Origin: Pelecanus crispus
Lineage: Eukaryota; Chordata; Aves; Pelecaniformes; Pelecanidae
DNA: 64,000 nt
Direction: 5' to 3'
Assembly: GCF_030463565.1 (NCBI RefSeq)
Contig: NC_134652.1
Span: 20,437,397 to 20,501,396 of the forward strand
Of the stretch, positions 1 to 11,090 are shown piece after piece. How positions within the stretch are numbered: position 1 is the first letter of the stretch; every line of letters starts with the position of its first letter. The position numbers were made by a program, and so were the translations under genes. The notes under the pieces are model-generated. The model saw only the letters and a program-made list of their open reading frames with translations. It was not told the DNA's origin and did not search any database.

Positions 1-59
1 AGAGGAAAACTTTCTATGCGTATGGAGGTGTTACAGTAAGGGGAAAGCACTAAAGACTG

Positions 60-568
60 ATATTCCAGCAGGTGATCTGAGTACAACCGTATTGGCGTTA
101 AGAGCTGACTCTCCGCTCACCAGACTCGATTTTGGATACAAGGAATGTAGAACTATCATTCCCTAAATCCAGGCATACTAGAACTAAAGGACACCTGGTG
201 GAACTGGTAGGAGATCAGTTTAATGGATTTTTTTTTTAAAAAAAAAAAAATCTATGATGGATATTTATGCAACAGGTAGTGAATTTCTGGAACCTCGTGT
301 CCCCCAGCAGGTTCACGCACAAAGGGCTCATAAATGGATGCTAACATGACTAGGTAGGGATGGACCTTCTAATGTCCTTTCCCACAACTGTGGATGCTGG
401 TAGAGTTTGCAGGGAACAGACCACAGAAAGTAGACAGGTTTGTTTGTGTTTTCTCTAAATAGCATCTCTTGCCTCCACTGCTGAACGCAGAATACTGGGG
501 TAGGTGGACCACTGGTATGACCCAGTAAGACATGCCTCATAGTCTCATGATTTGATCCTATAACCCAC
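60..568 (+). mobile_element. Old CR1/L3-like LINE 3' fragment
   Basis: Diverged 3' part of an ancient sauropsid CR1-type LINE. The 3' end at about 492-532 contains the hallmark block 'cagaatactggggtaggtgg' followed by a 'tgacccagtaag' stretch. Further upstream, the segment around 170-225 (actagaactaaaggacacc, then a gatcagtttaatgg block) also matches the 3'-terminal part of this family as I remember it. The family is assigned from memory of turtle, crocodile and bird repeats; the left edge is uncertain and may reach position 1. It lies in FAS intron 3, antisense to FAS. The 80-residue minus-strand open frame inside it is a by-product. Confidence 0.55.
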
Positions 569-1011
569 ACAGCATCTTGAACGTATAAAAGACATCACTC
601 TATCAGCTCCAGCAATTTTAAATAATATTATTAATTACATGAAAGACTACAAAAGAAACCATTGGGAATCCTCCCATCCCTGCTTCTTACAAGACCTCTC
701 TTAAATAGAGGGCGAAGAAGAGAGAGAGCGCGCTTTTCCTCCTTGACTCTAACCAGTTTGTATAGGGTCTGTTTTGCAAGGAATGCTTTGGCTGAGCAAA
801 GGCAGATATAAGGAGAAACAATGGACCAACATAGCTTGTTCTTCTTCCTACTTTGTGCCTGACGAAAGGGAACTGGGGGATAAACTTATGACTTCGTGTA
901 CTACCACTAAAACATTTTAATCTGCATGCTATCCACTACTCAGGGATTGTGGAGACTTTTCAGTCACACCATGTATCAAAAAAGATAGAGTTGCTATTTC
1001 TATAGATGTAC
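569..1011 (-). other. FAS intron 3, visible part
   Basis: Sequence downstream of the exon 3 donor on the minus strand. I looked here for exon 4 (the second cysteine-rich domain) and found no cysteine-rich frame bounded by splice sites, so exon 4 should lie beyond the left edge. A short purine stretch around 714-730 is the only notable composition. Confidence 0.6.
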
Positions 1012-1146
1012 CGAATACGCTGTCACAGGAACGGCATCTCAAACACTTGTCCAAATCATTGATAGACTCCATGTACTCCTTTCCATTTTCACATGGAGCA
1101 CAGTGTTTGCGAATATCTGTTGGGCACTCGATATTTTTAACAAAAC
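1012..1146 (-). CDS. FAS: FAS coding exon 3 (CRD1/CRD2 part)
   Basis: Acceptor ctccacag precedes 1146; donor GTACAT starts at 1011. With the last G of exon 2, the frame reads G-F-V-K-N-I-E-C-P and ends CRSCDSVF plus one base. The spacing of [11 protein letters not shown] and KCLRCRSC matches human FAS (DCVPCQEGKEY, KCRRCRLC). Length is 135 nt, a multiple of three with phase 1 on both sides, so skipping it would keep the frame. The donor is weak (no GTRAGT). Confidence 0.88.
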
Positions 1147-4100
1147 CTGTGGAGACAGAAAAACAAGAATTAAGATTTGCAATACCTTTGGACAGAAGCC
1201 ATCAGCTCTAAGACCTATGTCAGACTTTCTTTTTAATCCCCAATACTTTTTGATTTACAAATATGGACAGAATCTATATTCTTTATGCATACGCTCTTCA
1301 GGAATGTAGTATACATAAGATCTGATCATCCCCCCTCTTCCTCCAGTTTAGGACTGAAGGAGGGCACACCAAACAAAACTGTACATGCAAAATTGGAAAA
1401 CCCATGAATATATGGAGTCTTGTAGGCAAAAGCCTGTGCTTGTACTTTTTTAACCACTTTCAAAGATGTGTATGTAATTCTTAGCTCTTTTGTGACAAGC
1501 ATGTTATGTTAGAACTACTATCTGTAGTGAAAAGTTATTGGTGCACTTGAGCTCAAGAAATACTTTTGAAGCATCTGATGTCCTGTAATAGAGACAGATA
1601 CAGCTAGAATGAAGCACTGCATCCAGGAAACCACAGCATGCTGCTTAGCTATCCCAGCAGAAACCAGTTGTGCATGTTGTTGTTTCCACTCTTAATGACT
1701 TTTCAACACAGTCTTATAGTGATACTCACCACGTGCACATTTCTTGCAACACTTAACACCTAATGTGTATTCATCCTGGTTACACTTAAGTTCCCTCTTA
1801 GCAAGGGTCCTCCTTGTAATTAATTTATTGTATGCTGTGTGTATTATAGCTTCAGTATCATTTTTGCAGTGTGTTTCAATAATTAAGATAACCACCTAGG
1901 AGAGAAGAACAGCAAGTTATACAAAAAAAACTGTCAAGGACTCTAGGTGTGTTTTACTACTAGCACAGAGTTACATCAGTATGGTTACTCTGTTGCTAAA
2001 CGCATTGATATTCACCCCGTCGTTAAAGTTGTCCATTAACTTCAGAAGAGTTAATGGACAATGAGGACACATATTAGATTTAATGCTATTAACCCTACCA
2101 CTACAAGTACTGATAATTTGAACATTAATGCTGGAGAACAGGCCCATGCATCTGAGTTGTAACAGATGACCTCATATGCCTAATTATAATGCAAAGCAAA
2201 GGAGCTCCCACTACTTTCTTGAAGAGCTCTCTCTGCCTCAGATCACTGTGCCTAAATCTGCCCTTTCTTAGCCAGTAATAATAATGTTCCATAGAGAACT
2301 TCCTTAATTCGAAGGATATCTTTCTTAATTTCTTGCCACCCTACTGTTGCTTGCAAACTGAACAGCACTAATGCATTTCTGAAGAAAGCACTGTGAACCC
2401 AGAGGCCAAGCCATTCTTTTTTTTTATTTTGGGAGCAAGGCGGGAAAATGAGAAGGATAGATCTGCTATAGGTTGCCTTCCTCTTGGCAATGGTTTGTGT
2501 GGAATTCTGTATATAATTTGCATGCACTAAGTATGAGATGTCTCTATAATGGAGCAATGTAATGCTTGTTGGCAGGAGAACTAGATTCCCTCCTAGAAAT
2601 ATTATTATGCAGGACAGCCTGCCTTCACTTAAACCAGTTTCTGCTGATAGTTTGGAGTGATTTGAACATTTTCATCATTTATTTTACTTGTATATTACTA
2701 TCTGTGTGGAGCTGTAACAGAAAAAAATTAAGACAGTCCTTGTCTTGAGTCTTGCAGAGTTTGAAGTCTTAACATCTAAGCTGAGCTATACATTTACTCT
2801 TCTTGCTGTTCTTTAATTAAAAAAAAAAATTGTTTCATATTTTACAAAAGACTCGGAGATACACGCTGTGAGGGATACTGAGGAAGGGGGAAAAAATGAT
2901 GCTTGGGAAGAAACAGAGCAATGCTATTGATGGAATGATGGAAATGATGAATGATGGAATGATGGAATGATGGAAAGGCTGTGGATGTCATCTACCTCGA
3001 CTTTAGCAAAGCTTTTGACACCGTCTCGCATAATATCCTCCTCGGGAAGCTGGCAGCTCACGGCTTAGACAGGCATACTCTTCGCTGGGTAAAGAACTGG
3101 TTGGGTGGCCGAGCCCAGAGAGTAGTGATAAATGGTGTTAAGTCCAGTTGGCGGCCGGTCACGAGCGGTGTTCCCCAGGGCTCTGTTTTAGGGCCAGTCT
3201 TGTTCAATATCTTTATCAATGATCTGGATGAGGGGATGGAGTGCACCCTCAGTAAGTTTGCAGACAACACCAAATTGGGTGGGAGTGTCGATCTGCTTGA
3301 GGGTAGGATGGCCCTGCAGAGGGACCTGGACAGACTGGATCGATGGGCCGAGGCCAACTGTATGAGGTTCAACAAGGCCAAGTGCCGGGTCCTGCACTTC
3401 GGTCACAACAACCCCATGCAACGCTACAGGCTTGGGGAGGAGTGGCTGGAAAGCTGCCTGGCCGAAAAGGACCTGGGGGTGTTAGTAGATAGCCGGCTGA
3501 ACATGAGCCAGCAGTGTGCCCAGGTGGCCAAGAAGGCCAACAGCATCCTGGCTTGTATCAGGAATAGTGTGGCCAGCAGGAGCAGGGAGGTGATTGTCCC
3601 CCTGTACTCGGCGCTGGTGAGGCCGCACCTGGAATACTGTGTCCAGTTTTGGGCCCCTCACTACAAGAAAGACATTGAGGTGCTGGAGCGTGTTCAGAGA
3701 AGGGCAACGAAGCTGGTGAAGGGTCTGGAGCACAGGCCTTATGAGGAGCGGCTGAGGGAACTGGGGTTGTTTAGCCTGGAGAAGAGGAGGCTGAGGGGAG
3801 ACCTTATCGCTCTCTACAACTACCTGAAAGGAGGTTGTAGTGAGGTGGGTGTTGGTCTCTTCTCCCAAGTAGCTAGCGATAGGACAAGAGGAAATGGGCT
3901 TAAGCTGCGCCAGGGGAGGTTTAGACTGGAAATTAGGAAAAATTTCTTTACGGAAAGGGTGGTCAGGCATTGGAACAGGCTGCCCAGAGAGGTGGTGGAG
4001 TCCCCATCCCTGGAGGCGTTTAAAAAACGGGTAGATGTGGCACTTCGGGATATGGTTTAGTCTGGTCTACCCTTGATTAGTCTAGAGTGGGCTTGGTAGT

Positions 4101-7100
4101 GTAGGTTAATGGTTGGACTGGATGATCTTAAAGGTCTTTTCCAACCTAGATGATTCTATGATTCTATTGTCTTTGGCAAAATGAAAGAACAGGCCAAGTT
4201 GTGAAGGAGAAGGTACTTTTTTCAGAAAGGAGATTAGTGTGGAATGAGGTGCAATACAAAGAAACTGTCAGATCCTCATACCAATGGCGCACTGCGTGGA
4301 CTGAAAGTCCTGCTGACCACAGAATCGATCACACTTTAAATCAGCATGCAAAACACCTTGACTAGAATAATTTATTTTTAATTTTGTCTTGGATATTTGA
4401 AAGAGGTTAATTCTGAATGCTTGGTTATCTTTGAACACTTTTGAATTGCAGTTTAGTACAAATTTGGCTGTGTCTGTTAATGGTAACAAGGGACATAAGT
4501 ATTTAAAAAATTCTCTAATAGTTTAAGGATTGGTTATTTTTATTGTTACACTTCTTTTTTTTCCTGCCAGAGGGTGATATTTAATGGCTGACTAATTCAA
4601 TCTTCATGATTTTGTGTGAACTGATTGGATGCTGACCATAACTTTAGTTAGATGCAGAAAAGTCTTTAATTAACTTAAATCCTAACTTACTGAAAACCAG
4701 CTTTGGATTCCAAACAGGGCTCTCGAGAGAAGGAAGTATTATCTGTGGCTAATTAATTGAAGTAACCAATATGACCACTGTCTGCTGACCTCTACAAATA
4801 GTCACTTTTGATCCTCTAGTCTATTCAGAAATGGGAAGGTGACAAGCATTTTCTTTCCTTAGCAGCCATATGTTTTAAAATGTATATAATATTAGTTACT
4901 AGACTGAAATTAAGAAGGCTTTTCTTTGCACCTGGAGGAGAAGCTTCGGCCGCTAAAAAAAGCAGTTTAGCGCTTGAGAAGCTCTGGCTATGGATGCTCA
5001 GCCCGTCACTTCCCCCGTTCAGGGCTCTGCCTCTCCTCCTTCGCTGCCAAAGCTTTGAGGGTGCTCTTCTCTGAATGCCAGTGTAATGATGGTAAAAGGT
5101 TAATGTAAGGCCTTAGCAGAAGCTGTCAAATGGATGTGCTAAATTAGCATGATTTGTTTTCCTTTTGCCTGGGAGAACCATCTTACTAAAAACAGGGATA
5201 GGAAGTTAAATTAAAAAATAATTACTGAAATGGTCAGGGACGTATGTCCAGTCTGGTCTGACTTTCCCTGAAGCAGGGTGAAGCCCTGCACCTCCATCGC
5301 TCCGCTGTTGCTCCTCTGCCACACGTCGGACCAGGCCGAGGGAGGGGACGGTCACAGGACAACACCGGGGGACTTGCGTTGCCCCAGCTCTCAGGGCTGG
5401 AGGATCATGACAGCCTGACAGGCCTGCCTGCCATGAGGCCTCGGCCAGCAGAAGGGGCTGGAAGCGAGGCGGTAGCCATGGCGGGGAGGCCCTGAGGCAG
5501 CACAACGGATCTTTGTCCGCCCCAGGAAAGCCGATGGCGCCAGAAGGCTTCCAGCCCTGAAGGCAGGCAGCGTGGCTGGGGCTCGCGGCATGAGGAAGTT
5601 GGTGGGGAAATGACTCCTTCACCTCCCCGCGCTGACAGAAGAAATGCGACTCAGCGGTGTGAGCGAGGAGCGCGGCACCGGCGCCGCCGACCACTGCCCT
5701 CGAACGCCGCGGCCGAGGCTGCGACGAACCTGCCCCGGCCCGGCGGCACTCGCCCTGCTGCGGGGGCCCGGCTCCCTCCTCCTCGCCTGCCCTCGCAGCT
5801 GCACCTGGCAAAGCTCTGCGCCCACAGGCGCACCCTGCGTCATGCTTTCCGCACCCAAATCTCCTCTTTTTAGACCAGAGAAGTCAAGCTATTTTTGGGG
5901 GCGGGAGGGGGAAGACCTTGGGCAACAGTAAAGAGAAGAGGGAGAACGAAGATTACCACAGCCCTAACGCGCCCACAAACAGTGCCTGGGCACAGCAGAG
6001 TAACTGAATGGCACTGCTGAAGCATGGGGCACACACAAAGAAAGAAAAGCCTCCAGAGCGGCATGCAGAAAATGCAATATAATGAAAGAAGGAAAGACCT
6101 TTCTAAATGACTAATATCGGTAAAATTTAACTGATTTTGTTTTTCTGTGTTTACTGAATGCCTGTAGTCACAGCGCGTGCACAGACACGGCTTTCCTTCA
6201 CATGAACAAACCTCTCCACCTCTTGCTTATGCTTTAATACAAACGAGATACGCTGATACAGTGAAGAGGGACAGAAATATAACACTCCTCAATGGAAGGC
6301 CTCCCCGGTCGCTCGCGGAGGTGAACTTCCTCGTACACTTACAAGAAGTGGGGAACACTTCTCAACACTTACAAGAAGTGGGGATCACTTCTCAGAATTT
6401 GACATTTAAGCAGCACCAAACACCTACATCGGTTCTGTTCGCGGGGACGTCTTATACTGCCTTCCTGTACAAGGAGTAATCAGAAAACTGTGGAGATTTT
6501 TCAAAGTGACACCCTAATTTTTTCAAACTTTTTTCCTCCTCCTGGATTTACATGCTTTTAAAAGCAATCCATTTGCTATATAAAAATTTTCGTGTGTCTT
6601 ACAGGAAAAAAGAAAGTCACTAGTCATTCAGCTTCCTGTGCACACCTTAATTGCTTTCCTTATTGTCACTGAACAGCGAGTGCTAACAGCGGAAAGGAAG
6701 CACTTTAGGGGCTTTTGCACAGGCAGGGGTGATAGGTGCTTTTTTATGATGTGTACATTCAAACAGCGGCTGTACGTTTTCAGCCTAAAATGACTCACAG
6801 AGGCTTTCTTCTACCTTTCTCATCTTAACCTAAAAAACAGTTGTCATATCTAAACTGAAGACTTAGATTGAACTAAGCAGTCAATGGGAATAAAATCAAT
6901 CAGTTAATCAGGGATATCTAGCCTTAGCAGAATCCATAAAGATTATCACGAGCCCAAATTTTTTTGTTTCTCTCTTTTTGCATTGCCCATGCATTTGAGA
7001 GAGCTTTCTACCTCCTCCCTCTCCTTCACTTCTACAGAGTCCTCCAAAATGCTTTCACCAACAGGCATCTGCTAAGGAGACTTATAAAGCCTCTTTTCAT

Positions 7101-10100
7101 CTGTGTTGCCAGGGCAGAGTGACAGGAACTTCAGTTTCTTTGAAAACTCTTGTCATTTTGGGATTCTCAGGCCTCTGATTCTTCCTCTATCAGAATATTC
7201 TTCGTAACAGGTCAACTTCCTTCAACTGAAAAGTTTCAGCAGACCGACCTTATGGGGATGTAATCTCAGCTTTGTGTGAACATGTTATTTGTATACAGGA
7301 CTTTTTAAAGCTTTACAACATTTAACCTTGAGAAGAAAAAGGTCTCTGCTTTCTCCTGTTATCTTTATAATACATTTTATTTTTAGCAAACCACTTCTTC
7401 CATTTCTAATCCATAAATGCATATGGATGAGAAGGCTGATGCCTTCAGAACTTGGTGGCCTTTTTTTTTCCATTCCACATTTGCTACATGTGGCAACGTG
7501 CATGAGCTCATCAGGGGCTTTCTAAGTGTTTAAAAAAAGGGGCACAGGGGGGATTTTCTTGCTTTTTTTGCCTAGTGGGAGCCCAGAAAAACTAACTCTT
7601 TTTCTGAGTTTTTATTTGCTTCTGGTACTTTTGACAAATGGTTACTAGAGTTAGCTCCATTTTAGTATGGTTTTCTATGTAATTAATCTCTCTTGCGTTA
7701 ACCCTGTGAGGATGCTGGTACTTTTGACAAATGGTTACTAGCGTTAGCTCCATTTTAATATGGTTTTCTATGTAATTAATCTTTCTTGCGTTAACCCTGT
7801 GAGGATGGCTTTTTCAAAGAGTAAGTAACTTCACACGGCTTGTTAAGAGGATTCCCTACTCCAATTCTTTTACTACAGTAAATAATTTCTGCTTCCAGTA
7901 TCTCCAGTATCACTTTTGCCCGATCTCTTTTTTTTTTTCCACTTGCCAAGGCAGAAGTTGATATCACCAAAATAACCACTAAAAATAGTATTTTGTGTTC
8001 TAAAATCTTTTATGAGAAGGACAAAAAGAATCCAGTTCCATTTTCTGAAGCCCAGCAATGGGAGTTGGTATTTCCCCACAACTAGAAGCATCCTGAGCTG
8101 CTTAAATTTCAAGTGAGATGCATGTGTTTAGTGCCTGTGAGAGTAAGAAGCCTCGGTTACTGTCCAGTGTCTTAAAATAGTTGGTGTCCAAATTCAATCC
8201 ATTACTATTTCACATCTCAGCTGACTCACATGCAAATTATGGTAATATATTGGAAGGTGGGGGTTGTATGGTTGGTCATTTTGTTTAGTTTTTTTTTTTT
8301 AATTTTGTTTTTTAGGAGTACTGTACTAGTAAACATGTAATAAATACTATACAGTTTGGGAGAGTTGGAGCAATATTAACAGCTCCCACCTCACTTTGAT
8401 GATGTTGTGGCTAAGGATGAATAAGAGCTGGACAGCATAGAAATTCAGCAACTCTTCCCCTTTTTCGTTTTGTAACAGAATACAGTTTTCTTGTTGGTAC
8501 TTTCTCTTTGTTCAGTGAGTTGCCTCAAAGATAAAGGCAGCTAACTGTGGAAACACGACCAGACAAGTGTTTGCAGAATTGGGGCCCTTATATTTTTCAC
8601 TTGTCTTGGGTCATCCCATGACTTTATGGCTGTTTACACATATACACTTAAATGCATGCATTAGTTGTCTGGGAAATGAGGAGGAAGGGTCAGCACAGTG
8701 ATGTAGGAGTCCTGTCCAGAAAACCTCCTGCTCTGTAGTCGTATCAGATAATTACAAAATATTTAGGTAACACTTTACTCTCTTAAGATGGCCTATTCCT
8801 TTAGACTGTGTCTCTGAGTGGTATGTAGTTTTGTGGCTTGTTTTACAGGGTAAAGTTCGATGTTTTTTAACTATGTAGGCCATTGCTATTTTGCATGACT
8901 ATCCCCGCAGCTGCTTCTACTGTAGTGCAACATGGAGTTCCTCGCAAAATTGAGGTCTCATTCAACAAACTACTTCCATGTTCTGGTTTAATCAAATTAG
9001 TATGTGAAGTGCTGCCCAGGTTTACTGATTTATAAGTAGTGGAACAACATGCTAATAAAAAAAACACCCATAATTCTTTAAAAAGATACAGTATGTGGGA
9101 GTGCTGCAGTCTTTCTAAGCGGTACTGAAATTTGGAAACAAGTGGAAAATAAGAATAGAAGTTATATTTATTCTCTGGGAGCAGTGGGATAAAATAAAGT
9201 ATTTTTTAATCTTAATTTATATTCTGAATAGTTCCAAGATACTGAGCTAGACTGACATTTCTGCCAGTTGCTTGCTGCTCCTGTACAGGAACAGGTAATA
9301 CACACTGCTGTCACCAGATGAAAATCCTTCTTCGTATTTAACTGTGCTCTGGTGCTTTGTGCAGGGGCATGGATACAACCCTCTGAATCACTTTAAATAG
9401 TTTGCTACCTGTTATATAGTGAATCAGATCAGAATTCAAGTGGTTTTTAGCGTAACACCTGATTTTACCCTGCCAAACCCCAAAGCAAACTGCATTCATC
9501 AGCAATGCAACCACACTGTGAAGAGATTTTGAATGTGAACTCCAGTGAGTTCTCTCTGAAATAGGTGAGAATTGGGTCTGGGGAAGCAACGTATATTGCA
9601 TGCACACTTCCAGGCAGGTCACGGCTCTGCTGCGCAAGCAGGGCTTACTGCCACCTGCCCGATCCCCACCATCCCACCTCTGGGCTCTCGGAGCAGCGGG
9701 GCAGCTCTGCCAGAGCGCAGGCAGAGCCGGCGCATCTGCACCTGCATGTGCCCAGGTCTCCTGCCCAGGAGCTTGCTGCCACTACAGCTCTTTGGCCTAA
9801 GGCACCTGTACCGGTGGAGATCCCGGTGCTGCAGATGCTGAAACACTTCCTTACCTTCCTTGTTGACAGCAGCCCTTCAAAATGAGTGTTTGCAAAGGTA
9901 ACTTTACGGCTTACAGACACGTGACCTAAGCTCTGAAGCTGCAGAGACTCATCCTGCGCATAGGGGATGACTAAAGCAAGAAAGGAAGGCCCTGCTCCAC
10001 TATTTCCAGTAAAGGTTGCGCTTCGTGCCACTGAACTCGGACTATTTCTCCAGCTTTTCTTAGGCCACTGTCAGCAGTGGTTCAAAACTCCTCTGCCACA

Positions 10101-10679
10101 GGTATTCGCTTTTATGTTGCTTTACTGGATCTCTTTGTTACGGATTCCTGAGATGCAGTACAAGTCAACTTTCACTAACGTGGTCTTTGCCTGGGCAGAT
10201 ACCCAGCTGCAGATCGAACCGTGCCGTCTGTGCGTGGATGCTGAAACTGCCTCGCCAGCGTCTCTGGCCGGGTCCGGGTGGCTGCAGACGGAGCTATGGC
10301 ACACGACCCGGTGTCCCCGACAGCCACCTGCATCCATCCCCCTTTCCATCCCTCCGCTTTTCCATAACGCCCACTGCTTCGCCTGGCATCCTAAGAAGTG
10401 ACTGGAAAATCATGAAGTGCCTGAACTTGAAGGTGGGTTTTTTAAGGGGGGGACACGGGGACGGGGGAACAAACCCGCCTGAATGAATTAGCCGAAACTT
10501 CGGGAACAAAGTTTGTTGCGGCCGGCGGCAGTCAGCAAGCTGGCAGCGCTGCTGGCACCGCCGGCTGCCCCGCGGCGGAGCCCCGGCCCGCCGCCGCCGC
10601 CCGCCCCGCCCGGCGCCCGGGCGCCCGTCCCGCTCGGCCAGACACTTACGAGGAGCAGGGGAAGGAGTCCCCGGGCCAT
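1012..10679 (-). CDS. FAS: FAS (TNFRSF6/CD95) death receptor, 5' part: coding exons 1-3
   Basis: Partial gene. Exons joined on the minus strand: 10679-10650, 1895-1730 and 1146-1012, coding for the first 110 residues; the gene continues off the left edge. FAS is a plasma-membrane TNF-receptor-superfamily protein that binds FAS ligand and starts caspase-8 apoptosis through FADD. The N-terminus ([10 protein letters not shown], continuing [10 protein letters not shown]) is a signal peptide split by intron 1. Cysteine-rich domain 1 follows, with cysteines at about residues 48, 59/60, 63, 73, 81, 84, 100, 103 and 106. An N-glycosylation sequon (NDT) is at 22-24. Exon lengths of 30 and 166 nt and intron phases (0, 1, 1) equal those of human FAS as I know them; exon 3 is 135 nt against 138. 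The order FAS-ACTA2-STAMBPL1 supports orthology. The transmembrane and death-domain exons are not visible. Confidence 0.9.
1730..1895 (-). CDS. FAS: FAS coding exon 2 (signal peptide end, start of CRD1)
   Basis: Acceptor cttctctcctag ends at 1896; donor GTGAGT starts at 1729. It encodes 55 full codons plus one base (166 nt, the human exon 2 length). It contributes the hydrophobic end of the signal peptide, a poorly conserved N-terminal stretch, and the first CRD1 cysteines ([20 protein letters not shown]). Confidence 0.92.
2929..2975 (+). repeat. (GATGGAAT)n simple repeat
   Basis: Imperfect tandem gatggaat/gatggaaat units directly abut the 5' truncation point of the downstream CR1 copy, so the array sits at the insertion junction. 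It is either an older microsatellite that served as target or filler made during integration. Confidence 0.75.
2976..4168 (+). mobile_element. 5'-truncated CR1 LINE with 3' end
   Basis: A relatively young CR1 retrotransposon fragment. It starts within the reverse-transcriptase domain ([14 protein letters not shown]) and runs through the C-terminal part of ORF2 to the characteristic 3' UTR (ggactggatgatcttaaagg) and the terminal gatgattctatgattctatt. The 5' truncation is typical of target-primed insertion. It lies in FAS intron 1 in the orientation opposite to FAS transcription. Its 3' end is about 93 % identical by eye to the copy at 32871-33077, so both belong to the same or sister subfamilies. 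Confidence 0.93.
2981..4060 (+). pseudogene. CR1 ORF2 C-terminal fragment (reverse transcriptase remnant)
   Basis: Open for 359 codons to TAG. The GTG at the left is only where the open frame begins to be counted; the true protein start and endonuclease domain are missing. Visible reverse-transcriptase motifs are motif A (YLDFSKAFD), motif B ([11 protein letters not shown]) and motif C. Motif C reads FADN at 3257-3268 instead of the FADD expected in CR1 elements, so one catalytic aspartate codon is changed (AAC at 3266-3268). Then comes the CR1 C-terminal region ([20 protein letters not shown]). As a truncated element with an altered active site it should not make active enzyme, although the frame is still open. 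Confidence 0.88.
5610..5860. promoter_or_regulatory. CpG-rich island inside FAS intron 1
   Basis: A block with dense CpG dinucleotides (roughly two dozen in the 145 bases from about 5630) in an otherwise AT-rich intron. It lies 5 kb downstream of the FAS start. Overlapping open frames on both strands, including a 201-codon minus-strand frame, follow from the GC content and show no domain. It could be an internal promoter, an enhancer or a GC-rich insertion; the sequence alone does not decide. Confidence 0.45.
6335..6394. repeat. Two 30-bp tandem units, each a hairpin
   Basis: Two head-to-tail 30-bp copies starting acacttacaagaagtgggg, differing at one base. Within each, agaagtg pairs with cacttct across a five-base loop, so each unit forms its own 7-bp stem. 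It lies in FAS intron 1. Confidence 0.8.
7622..7807. repeat. 93-bp tandem duplication
   Basis: Two adjacent 93-bp copies (7622-7714 and 7715-7807), each starting ctggtacttttgacaaatgg and ending cctgtgaggatg. By eye they differ at three positions (about 97 % identity), which suggests a fairly recent local duplication. No coding frame or known family recognised. Confidence 0.9.
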
Positions 10680-11090
10680 GCCGCCGCCCCGCGCTGTCCC
10701 CGCACCCGCCGGCAAAGCGAAAGCGGCCCGGGCCGGAGCCGCACGGCAGCCGGCTCCCGCCTGCGCCCTGCCCACGCCCGGCTCCTCCCATGTTGGTAAA
10801 CACGGCGCCGGCCCGCCCCCGGCGCGGCGCGGCGCTCGGGGGCGCAAGGGGCCGGCGGCGGCCGGGGCTGTGCCCTCCCCGCCGGTGCCCGCGGCGTCGG
10901 GAGCCGGCCCCGGGCGGGGGCTGCCGGCCCCGGGCGCCGGGAGGGACCGCTCTGCCCGCGGGCACCCCCCGCTCTCTGCGCCGAGCTCCCCTCTGCGAGA
11001 GGGAGGCGAGGGCGCGCCCGCGCCCTTTTGGGTGTCGTGGGCGCCGCGCTCTCCGCGGGGATCCTGAGGGTGTTGGGCTGTGTGGGGTCG
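10480..11090 (-). promoter_or_regulatory. FAS: FAS promoter CpG island
   Basis: A very GC- and CpG-rich block around FAS exon 1. On the promoter side (above 10680) there is no TATA box; an Sp1-type box ccgcccc lies at 10813-10819 and gggcgggg at 10912-10919. A forkhead-type gtaaaca lies at 10796-10802, about 120 bases before the start codon. This fits a TATA-less, GC-box promoter with an unmapped start between about 10.7 and 10.9 kb. The long open frames on both strands (up to 336 codons) come from the missing stop codons of GC-rich DNA. Confidence 0.75.
10650..10679 (-). CDS. FAS: FAS coding exon 1 (start codon)
   Basis: ATG at 10679-10677 in a good context (G at +4), then codons for ARGLLPLLL and a perfect donor GTAAGT at 10649-10644. 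Ten codons, phase 0, as in human FAS exon 1. The residues form the first half of the signal peptide, completed by exon 2. Confidence 0.9.

Larger units (their letters stand above)
1896..10649 (-). other. FAS intron 1
   Basis: An 8.75-kb intron between the signal-peptide exons. It holds a 1.2-kb CR1 copy (2976-4168), a CpG-rich island at about 5.61-5.86 kb, two small tandem duplications (6335-6394 and 7622-7807), and moderately GC-rich unclassified sequence at about 9.57-10.4 kb. No further exon with a plausible frame and splice sites was found. Short open frames here lack domain resemblance. Confidence 0.8.

Noticed and set aside
1-1011. Search for FAS exon 4
   Set aside because: No cysteine-rich frame with acceptor and donor on the minus strand; the segment is mostly an old LINE fragment.
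3482-3970. 162-codon minus-strand frame
   Set aside because: Antisense of the CR1 reverse-transcriptase remnant.
5206-5811. 201-codon minus-strand frame in FAS intron 1
   Set aside because: It coincides with the CpG-rich block and shows no recognisable domain or splice context.
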